A DNA stretch of 8,441 bases, from positions 1-8,441 of the forward strand of contig JAUVLN010000078.1 in the NCBI GenBank assembly GCA_030600725.1. The letters are read 5' to 3'. Below the pieces are notes generated by a model. It did not search any database. It saw only the letters and a list, made by a program, of their open reading frames with translations, and was not told where the DNA came from. Source of the stretch: Thermoplasmatota archaeon (GTDB lineage: Archaea; Thermoplasmatota; Penumbrarchaeia; Penumbrarchaeales; Penumbrarchaeaceae). A program made the position numbers and the translations under genes. Positions 1 through 5,439 of this stretch are shown here, in pieces (position 1 is the stretch's first letter; every line of letters begins with the position of its first letter).

Positions 1-277
1 AGAAGATGCACCACGAGGACGACGACGAGGATTACGAACCACCGCGTCGGATGAAAAAAAAACACTAGATAAGCCCAAGGCATCGTCCAAAGGCTCCATG
101 GATTTCAAGAAACCCGAGGATTTTGGCATATCCGAGGGATCATACGAAGGTATGTTTCAGACGAAGGCGACATCGTCCAAACCCAAGGGCGAGATATGCT
201 CTGTTTGTTACACAGAGATGAAGTTCAAGGAACGTGTGAACAGCTGGTACTGTCCCAAATGCAAGCAGTTCTACTGA
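1..277 (+). CDS. C-terminal part of a zinc-ribbon protein (5' end outside window; possible frameshift)
   Basis: This is the 3' end of a gene that begins before the window; the stop codon TGA is at 275-277. The last ~70 residues are read with codons starting at 2, 5, 8 and so on. They form a Lys/Ser/Pro-rich linker (LDKPKASSKG) followed by a compact zinc ribbon: CSVC, 17 residues, then CPKC, ending in KQFY. Two CxxC knuckles at this spacing are typical of archaeal C-terminal zinc ribbons that bind one structural zinc. Upstream of about position 60 this frame is implausible (five CGA Arg codons and a TTA in a short stretch). The frame starting at 3 reads as a normal acidic linker (HHEDDDEDYEPPRR) but stops at TAG 66-68. 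The switch falls on an A9 run. The zinc ribbon is clear; the function of the whole protein cannot be told. The 3' end overlaps the convergent DUF2085 gene by 7 bases. Confidence 0.75.
   Translation, partial: EDAPRGRRRGLRTTASDEKKTLDKPKASSKGSMDFKKPEDFGISEGSYEGMFQTKATSSKPKGEICSVCYTEMKFKERVNSWYCPKCKQFY
54..62 (+). other. A9 homopolymer at an apparent -1 frame switch
   Basis: Nine consecutive A residues follow ATG 51-53. Upstream, the convincing coding frame starts at position 3 and ends in MKKKH-stop at 66-68. Downstream, the convincing frame leads to the zinc ribbon and lies at -1 relative to it. One extra A (A10) would join them as MKKKTLDKPK. The sequence shows the run and both frames. Whether it is a sequencing or assembly indel, a real mutation, or a slippage site used by RNA polymerase or the ribosome is inference. 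Confidence 0.55.
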
Positions 278-708
278 ACAAACCTCAGGTAGGTCCAGAA
301 GATAGAGTAGATGAATGTATATCCCGCCCCGAGTCCGGCCAGAAGACCGGTGATCAGACGGAGGGTGTTGTTTGACCTCCTCCATCCCAGGTACTGTGTC
401 CAACCATCAACTGTCAGGGGTCCGAGGGTTATTAAAAACAGTATCAGAACGAACCTGCTGGGTGGGATATATATCATCAGGGCCAGGGGTCCAAGGATGA
501 TACCAATGATAAGGGTCAGAGCGAAACCCATGCATCTCATGCAGAGAGGAAACGGCCTACCTTTGATCCACAGACATCTTTCCGGTTTCCCGTGGCACAT
601 CCTTTTGAGCAGCTTTGACCTATCATCAATGATCCTCGATCCGATATCCTCCTCTGTCATGAGGGATCTCTTAACCGCTCGACCCATATTCCCGCTGGTT
701 CCGGACAC
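271..708 (-). CDS. DUF2085-type small integral membrane protein
   Basis: The product is a 145-residue predicted membrane protein whose motifs fit the DUF2085 family. These are CHGKPERC at residues 38-45, PLCMRCMG at 54-61, and DGWTQ at 101-105 followed by RRSNN (110-114) and a Gly-rich helix. Hydrophobic helices lie at about 62-81, 86-100 and 118-140. The four cysteines and the D-G-x-T-Q motif are the family signature. The biochemical role of DUF2085 is not established; the Cys/His cluster could bind metal or be redox active, which is a guess. The start is GTG at 706-708, with no Shine-Dalgarno; a TATA-like box centred about 26 bases upstream suggests a leaderless mRNA beginning at this codon. 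ATG 685-687 is an in-frame alternative seven residues in. The stop TAG (271-273) overlaps the end of the convergent zinc-ribbon gene. Upstream on the same strand, 60 bases away, is the end of the large FG-GAP gene. Confidence 0.85.
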   Translation of the reverse strand: MSGTSGNMGRAVKRSLMTEEDIGSRIIDDRSKLLKRMCHGKPERCLWIKGRPFPLCMRCMGFALTLIIGIILGPLALMIYIPPSRFVLILFLITLGPLTVDGWTQYLGWRRSNNTLRLITGLLAGLGAGYTFIYSIFWTYLRFVQ

Positions 709-729
709 GCCCGATCATTGACCATCGGC

Positions 730-738
730 CATATAAGG
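730..738 (-). promoter_or_regulatory. TATA-like box for the DUF2085 gene
   Basis: On the minus strand this reads CCTTATATG, close to an archaeal box A. Its centre is about 26 bases upstream of GTG 708, so transcription would begin at or next to the start codon (leaderless). It lies in the 60-base gap after the large surface-protein gene. It is bracketed by a 5-base inverted repeat, CGGCC at 726-730 and GGCCG at 747-751, which may be chance. No T-run or strong hairpin terminator for the upstream gene is visible here. Confidence 0.45.
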
Positions 739-768
739 TTAATCGGGGCCGTTGAGCTCATCATAGTG

Positions 769-3700
769 CTAATGGTCCTTCTCATCCTCAAGGAGGTCAT
801 CCATCGAATCCTCCCTGATATCCATCCTGATCTCCCCCCTCTCCATCCGGTATTTACGTGAAAGAAGGAATATACCGATTCCCACCCCGACCAGAAGAAG
901 GATACCGATCACGATCCCAACCATCCTGTTGTTCCCATGATTCTCATCATCGTCGTCCCAATCCATGGGAGGTGTATCATTCACGGGTTTGATAGTGATG
1001 TTCACATACGTACTAATGTTGTTGCCCACCGTACCATCGTCAACGTGTAGTATTATCCTGTGGTTCCCCTCGGATAGGTATGCTGTCAGCCTCTTGCCCC
1101 CACCCAGATATCCGTCGATATTGGAGAACCAGGAGTATACCAAAGTTGGGAACGCCCCTTTACCATCGTCCGTGGTCCCCTCACTATCGAGAAATAATGG
1201 CCATCCCATGGTGTAGATCACACCATCCTTCGGGGACGATATGTATGGGACCGGTGGGAGATCTACTTCAGGCTCCTCGAGGATCAACTTGTATATATCC
1301 GACTTCCCCTCGTTCCCTACCTGATCCGCCCCTCTGATCTGTATTTCCAGATCACCGTAAGGGAGTACCATGCTTCTCTCCAGGGTTACCATCTCATCGC
1401 CCACATCGGGTCCGAGATCGATCCAGTAGCTCCACATCTTGCCAGGTAGCCTGTACCTCAACTGACAGGAACCAGCTGCGATACCCGACCCCCCGATATC
1501 CCTGGCCCTTACCATCAGGTAGATCTCATTTCTCGCTAGAGTGGCGCCCGGTGTGGGTGAAAGGATCTGGAATATGGGGGCCTCCATGTCCACACCGATC
1601 GGGGCCTCTTCGGATACTCCGATGTTCCCCGACAGATCGACGGCCATCCAACGGATCGAACCTATCCAGTTACTGTTCAATCCCAGTGAGGTCTCCACAG
1701 TGTATCCCGCGTCGCTCTCCTCGATGGAGAGGCCCCTCTCCATCCAATCCGTGTCAAGTCCATTTGGACCCTTGATCCTGAACCTGATAGTTTCCGGGTC
1801 GATTCCCGTCCCGACCTCGCCGTAGTACTCGGGATCCGTTATATTGATCACAATGGTGATGTCCTCTGTATCGTACCACCTCGCCACGTTCTCGGTATGG
1901 AAAACGGGGGCGATATCATCCGTAAGAACCGATATCGCGATCTCCTTTGATATCTTGCCCGTCCAGTCAACGGATCGCAATGAGATCTCCACCGGGTTGT
2001 GTCGGGTGACGATCTCCGTGAAATTGGATGGGTACAGGAGTGAGTATGGGTCGATCACATCCAGATTGCTCTCTCCGTCATCGCATCGGAGCCTGATGCT
2101 GGAGATAGTAAGTTCCTGTTGTCTTAAATGCTTGTAATAGATGATCAGGGGCACCTTGACACCCTCCTCAAGATCGACATGAGCGTAGGATGCGATGCCG
2201 CTCAGGTCCATCCAGTCGAACAACATCTCACCATCCAGAACCATCCTGACCCTGCCGCTTCCGTCCAGGGCGAATATGTGGTCCCCGGTCCTGTTGGGTT
2301 CGAAGTAACCGTGCCATCTGATGGAAAACCCCGGAGGCAGCGTGATCGCCTCCCCCCTTTCACCCTCCTGTGGACTCCAGTTGCCCCAGTTGAAAAGAAC
2401 GGTGTCATCATGTCTCTCGAAGCCGATATCCTCCAATTCCTCATCCCCGTAATAGGTCCCCCATAGGCCCCCGTATTGGCTAACGTCATTGAAGGAACCA
2501 CCCTGGATCGAGCTCTGAAAGGTCTTCACACCCGATCCATTCCGGTCCAGGTCCGATCCGGGCAGCCCCGTCCATCTTGCCTTGACCCTGTATCCTTCAT
2601 ATGGTGCTATCGCGGTTGTTGCATATGGGTGGATCGGGGGCTCCGGAGGTGTATCATCAATCCTCAGATCGTATTCTAGATCTGTCCCCATATCCGGCCC
2701 GTTCGACACCGTGATATCATCTGTGATGGGGGGCAGGTCAGGGAGGATCGTGAGGTTGTAATGGACCAGGGAGGAATCGGGTATCCCCGAGTTCATCGCC
2801 CATATTTGGGAGGAATATTCGATCCTGTTAACCTCATTGTGATCCCGCCTCAACCCCACCTCGGCAACCCCTTTTGGGATCTCCCTTCCATTTGAGTCCA
2901 CATAGGTTATCCTGGGGCCGCTAACCGTCATCTTCTGCCCTGGAGAGCACCACTGACGGGGGGCGAACATCCTCTCCCCGTCGAGTCGCACCTCCGGATC
3001 CCCTGTGAATTCTATATCCTTCCGTACCAGGAGCAGGTCCCTGTAATATCTGTAGATCCAGTTCCCGTTGTCATCCTTTACCGCCGCCATTACGTCAACA
3101 GGGCCCTCCCATGGACAGAACCATCCGAACTCGAGTGAAGGCGTCATCCACCCGTCCCTAAAAGATGCACCCATGGTCGATGATCCCAGCAATCTGATAT
3201 CGCTGCCCTCGCCCCCTTCCAACCAGGCGCTGCCCTGTTTGAAATATATTGTGATATCAACCCCCTTGGGATCGATGTGCAATTTTCCCTCCGAAAACGG
3301 TCGGGCATCCAGGGAGTGTCTGAAAGATATATTCAGCATAACCTGTCCATCACCTGCATAGACCGCCTCTTCATCCGTCCCCTCACCATAGAACGAGCCT
3401 TCTCCCATTGTGATCTTTGTACCGATCAGAAGATAGGCTTCACCGCAGTTCTTCCTCTCCTCGCCGGGCCCGTCGCCCCAGGGGGCTCCGATCAGGATCT
3501 CCTGGGCCCCGTCCCCGTTCATGTCGCCTACAGAATAGGAGTAACCGAAGGAATCCTCCATCTGGTTCCCCTCGATGGTGAAGAGATCAGCAGGGTATCC
3601 CAGCTGATGTATCTTATTTGGTGAGCTTATAATGGCCTTCAGATCGTAGATCATCAAAGCGCCCACATGGATGCGGTTCGGGTCGCTCATGTCGGTGGGG

Positions 3701-5178
3701 TTCTTCTGGGGAACCCCATTGAGGAGCTCTATCATACCGTCCCCGTTGAGATCGGAAAGTTGGATCAACCTGCCCAATTTGTCTCCGTAACTGCCGGGGT
3801 AACCGGATGAGGCGCCCTCGTCGCCCAGGATCATCTTGGAGCAGTTGTTCTCCCCGTTGTTCTCGTACGGGAAGGTGTCCTGATCGTTTCCCATGAACAC
3901 GAGGACCTCCCCGCAGTTCTCCTTGTCCTCCAGGATACTGTCTCCGCCAGGAACACCGATGAAGATATCGTCCTTTCCGTCGTGGTTCATATCGTATAGC
4001 CTAATATCCCAGCCCAGGTTGTCTTTCTCGTTGGTTCCGTAAATGATGGAATCGGCGATCTCCTCCAGGTCATACGTATTCGAGCCGTTGTACCTGGACA
4101 CGTTGAACAACAGATAAACGGCTCCAACGTCCATTCTTCCCCTGAGCAGATCCTCATGTCTGGGTGAGCCGATCATGAGGTCCAGTTCACCGTTTCCATC
4201 AATGTCCCCCAGTTCAAGGCTGTGCCCAAGGCCAAATTCTCCTTCCATCCGAATAGTGGTCACGGTTCTGATCCAGATAAGGTATGGATCGTTATAATAA
4301 TCCCGGCGGATCAGGTTATCGCTACCCCAATATATGTAGATCGACTTGGCGATTGGGGCGGAGAAGATGAGGTCGTCCTTTCCATCCTTATCGAGGTCAT
4401 CAACGACCATTGCCGTTCCATATCTATAATCCTCCTGAATATCCTTTGTTTTATGATAGATCTCTCCTTCCCAGGTATAATAGCCCATTATATCGATGGG
4501 AAGATATGACACATTTACATACTTGTCCGGGCCGTATAACTGGATCACCTCGGGGAAACCTTCCTCCCTTCCCCAGTATACATCGACACGCCCCCCTTCC
4601 ATAGGAATTGCTGGACTCACGATCAGGTCAATGTAGCCATCTCCGTTGAGATCTCCCGAATCTATTTCCCTTGCCATCTGGTCCTTGGATTTGGGGACTG
4701 CCTTTCCGAAGCCCTGCCCTTCTGAGGTCCATACCGTATGCCCTATGATCGTCAGGTCCGCATTATTGTTCTCCAGGTCAATATCTGCGATGTTGAAATC
4801 CTCTCTACCATACCAGATATAGAGTCTTCCCTCTCCCCTTAAGCCGTAATAACCTGTAGCAAATGGTGCGGATATGGCAAGGTCATCCAGGCCATCGCCG
4901 TTGAGATCCTTCAACCAGGTGAATTCTCCAAACCCCTCGTTGGGAGGCGGCATAAGCTCAGGCCAGATGCTCACGGCATCTATCTCCTCCACTGTGGCCG
5001 TACCCGAAAATGATGTCAGGTCAGCCCTGGTTGCCTGCATTTGACCCGTGAAAAAAGCTTCAGCCTCCGGTGGGGAGGTCTCAATATGGAACAGTGTAAG
5101 GAGAAACAGCATTGATATCATCATTATGGTAGGAGCCTTTCCAATACTTTTCCACTCGCGAGATCGGGGATGGACCAT
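769..5178 (-). CDS. Large membrane-anchored FG-GAP beta-propeller surface protein with PA14-like, Ig-like and PKD-like domains
   Basis: A 1469-residue secreted, membrane-anchored protein. Domains in order: a signal peptide with hydrophobic core at about residues 17-31, cleaved perhaps near 40; seven FG-GAP repeats with calcium loops starting at 91, 176, 261, 325, 396, 476 and 552 (one seven-bladed beta-propeller as in integrin alpha chains); an unassigned, probably beta-sandwich stretch at ~600-850; a PA14-like domain at ~900-1035; two Ig-like modules at ~1085-1300 (both containing the D-x-x-G-N turn); a PKD-like module at ~1308-1397; a transmembrane helix at 1419-1440; and a charged tail starting RKYRMER. 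It should sit at the cell surface with only ~29 residues inside. About fourteen N-x-S/T sequons fit archaeal N-glycosylation. It has seven cysteines (422, 446, 578, 688, 744, 1032, 1238). The ATG at 5176-5178 follows a partial Shine-Dalgarno (GAGGG, 5185-5189). A later ATG near 5124 would shorten the n-region but lacks an RBS. Adhesion or ligand binding is inferred from domains only. It is divergent from the other FG-GAP gene. Confidence 0.9.
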   Translation of the reverse strand: MVHPRSREWKSIGKAPTIMMISMLFLLTLFHIETSPPEAEAFFTGQMQATRADLTSFSGTATVEEIDAVSIWPELMPPPNEGFGEFTWLKDLNGDGLDDLAISAPFATGYYGLRGEGRLYIWYGREDFNIADIDLENNNADLTIIGHTVWTSEGQGFGKAVPKSKDQMAREIDSGDLNGDGYIDLIVSPAIPMEGGRVDVYWGREEGFPEVIQLYGPDKYVNVSYLPIDIMGYYTWEGEIYHKTKDIQEDYRYGTAMVVDDLDKDGKDDLIFSAPIAKSIYIYWGSDNLIRRDYYNDPYLIWIRTVTTIRMEGEFGLGHSLELGDIDGNGELDLMIGSPRHEDLLRGRMDVGAVYLLFNVSRYNGSNTYDLEEIADSIIYGTNEKDNLGWDIRLYDMNHDGKDDIFIGVPGGDSILEDKENCGEVLVFMGNDQDTFPYENNGENNCSKMILGDEGASSGYPGSYGDKLGRLIQLSDLNGDGMIELLNGVPQKNPTDMSDPNRIHVGALMIYDLKAIISSPNKIHQLGYPADLFTIEGNQMEDSFGYSYSVGDMNGDGAQEILIGAPWGDGPGEERKNCGEAYLLIGTKITMGEGSFYGEGTDEEAVYAGDGQVMLNISFRHSLDARPFSEGKLHIDPKGVDITIYFKQGSAWLEGGEGSDIRLLGSSTMGASFRDGWMTPSLEFGWFCPWEGPVDVMAAVKDDNGNWIYRYYRDLLLVRKDIEFTGDPEVRLDGERMFAPRQWCSPGQKMTVSGPRITYVDSNGREIPKGVAEVGLRRDHNEVNRIEYSSQIWAMNSGIPDSSLVHYNLTILPDLPPITDDITVSNGPDMGTDLEYDLRIDDTPPEPPIHPYATTAIAPYEGYRVKARWTGLPGSDLDRNGSGVKTFQSSIQGGSFNDVSQYGGLWGTYYGDEELEDIGFERHDDTVLFNWGNWSPQEGERGEAITLPPGFSIRWHGYFEPNRTGDHIFALDGSGRVRMVLDGEMLFDWMDLSGIASYAHVDLEEGVKVPLIIYYKHLRQQELTISSIRLRCDDGESNLDVIDPYSLLYPSNFTEIVTRHNPVEISLRSVDWTGKISKEIAISVLTDDIAPVFHTENVARWYDTEDITIVINITDPEYYGEVGTGIDPETIRFRIKGPNGLDTDWMERGLSIEESDAGYTVETSLGLNSNWIGSIRWMAVDLSGNIGVSEEAPIGVDMEAPIFQILSPTPGATLARNEIYLMVRARDIGGSGIAAGSCQLRYRLPGKMWSYWIDLGPDVGDEMVTLERSMVLPYGDLEIQIRGADQVGNEGKSDIYKLILEEPEVDLPPVPYISSPKDGVIYTMGWPLFLDSEGTTDDGKGAFPTLVYSWFSNIDGYLGGGKRLTAYLSEGNHRIILHVDDGTVGNNISTYVNITIKPVNDTPPMDWDDDDENHGNNRMVGIVIGILLLVGVGIGIFLLSRKYRMERGEIRMDIREDSMDDLLEDEKDH
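988..1257 (-). other. PKD-like domain before the membrane anchor
   Basis: Residues ~1308-1397 carry PKD/Ig-like hallmarks: a start at LPPVPYISSPKDG, an LDSEGTTDDGKG turn, a Y-S-W core strand, a G-Y-L-G-G-G hairpin, and LSEGNHRIILHVDDG near the end. PKD modules usually act as rigid spacers in archaeal surface proteins. This one sits just outside the membrane helix at 1419-1440 and carries three closely spaced sequons (N1387, N1393, N1400). Confidence 0.7.
2074..2481 (-). other. PA14-like domain within the large surface protein
   Basis: Residues ~900-1035 show the PA14 pattern: an opening GLWGTYYGDE, a W-x-x-W segment, then FSIRWHGYFEP with a Gly-rich turn (NRTGDHIF), then VRMVLDGEMLFDW, a VDLEEGVKVPLII-type strand ending in YYKH, and a closing hydrophobic strand. 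PA14 modules commonly bind carbohydrate in adhesins and glycosidases. The usual DDG loop before the R-x-x-x-x-D-G strand is replaced here by DGSG, so classical calcium-dependent sugar binding may not hold. The family call comes from motif reading only. Confidence 0.7.
3411..4929 (-). repeat. Seven FG-GAP repeats forming one predicted beta-propeller (within the 1469-residue protein)
   Basis: Seven copies of the FG-GAP unit lie at residues ~84-590, spaced 64-85 residues apart. Their calcium loops read DLNGDGLDD, DLNGDGYID, DLDKDGKDD, DIDGNGELD, DMNHDGKDD, DLNGDGMIE and DMNGDGAQE. Each is followed by a hydrophobic strand and usually by a G/S-x-P turn (IGAP, FSAP and similar). Most units also carry a G-x-V-Y/L strand motif on the outer side; in two it is NCGE. 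Seven units match the closed seven-bladed integrin-alpha propeller. The copies are divergent at DNA level, so this is protein-level repetition. Confidence 0.85.
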
Positions 5179-5184
5179 CTGGAT

Positions 5185-5220
5185 CCCTCAATGTTCATAT
5201 TCAATTCTATTGATTTAAGT
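5185..5220 (-). promoter_or_regulatory. Promoter and weak ribosome-binding site of the large minus-strand surface gene
   Basis: A TATA-like element reads ACTTAAATC on the minus strand (5212-5220), preceded by the A-rich CATAAAATA. Transcription about 26 bases downstream would start near 5190, leaving a leader of about 12 bases. That leader would just contain GAGGG (5185-5189), a partial Shine-Dalgarno 6 bases from the ATG. A second AT-rich element, CTTTAAATG (about 5240-5248 on the same strand), could be an alternative box. Confidence 0.4.
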
Positions 5221-5326
5221 ATTTTATGGTGAGGTTGGCATTTAAAGGTAGCGCATTCAAAATGGTGTTTTCCGTCACTATGGTACATTATAGTTATCCG
5301 TAAAGTGTCCCAAAAGATATTAATAA

Positions 5327-5332
5327 TTTATA
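5327..5332 (+). promoter_or_regulatory. TATA-like box for the plus-strand FG-GAP gene
   Basis: TTTATA lies in an AT-rich stretch (5312-5334) that also contains the palindrome TATTAATA (5318-5325). Initiation about 26 bases downstream falls near 5355, right at the ATG of the short leader ORF at 5354. The mRNA would then have an ~80-base leader before the TTG start at 5437. Confidence 0.4.
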
Positions 5333-5353
5333 GAGGTTAAAATCGATACTGGA

Positions 5354-5422
5354 ATGCAGTACTGTTCGGTATGCTCACAGGCCCACAGGATCGCACCTAA
5401 TGCTCCCTCTGTTGGCCGATAA
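5354..5422 (+). CDS. Possible 22-codon leader ORF with a CxxC motif
   Basis: This small ORF runs from ATG 5354-5356 to TAA 5420-5422. It encodes MQYCSVCSQAH followed by RIAPNAPSVGR. It has no Shine-Dalgarno, but its ATG lies about where transcription would start from the TATA-like box at 5327-5332, so leaderless translation is possible. Its stop codon is only 14 bases before the TTG start of the FG-GAP gene, and that gene's Shine-Dalgarno lies in the gap between them, an arrangement seen in translational coupling. YCxVC resembles the opening knuckle of archaeal zinc ribbons, so it could also be a decayed remnant. Nothing besides position and motif supports expression. Confidence 0.3.
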   Translation: MQYCSVCSQAHRIAPNAPSVGR

Positions 5423-5424
5423 AA

Positions 5425-5439
5425 GGAGGAGATATATTG
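5425..5439 (+). promoter_or_regulatory. Strong Shine-Dalgarno deciding a TTG start
   Basis: GGAGGAGAT at 5425-5433 differs at one base from the archaeal consensus GGAGGTGAT. The core GGAGG ends 7 bases before TTG 5437-5439. An in-frame TAA at 5398-5400 closes the frame upstream, and no ATG or GTG lies between it and 5437. The residues that follow form a clean signal peptide, which fixes the start. Confidence 0.8.

Noticed and set aside
311..721. Plus-strand open frame of 136 codons
   Set aside because: It lies antisense to the DUF2085 gene, whose cysteine motifs and membrane helices are convincing; the antisense product has no recognisable features.
2128..2466. Plus-strand open frame of 112 codons and several similar ones between 965 and 4604
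   Set aside because: All are antisense shadows of the large FG-GAP gene; no Shine-Dalgarno, domain or codon pattern supports them.
5221..5320. Possible small RNA gene or riboswitch in the divergent gap
   Set aside because: No stable long stem or known riboswitch core could be seen; the stretch is AT-rich promoter-like DNA.
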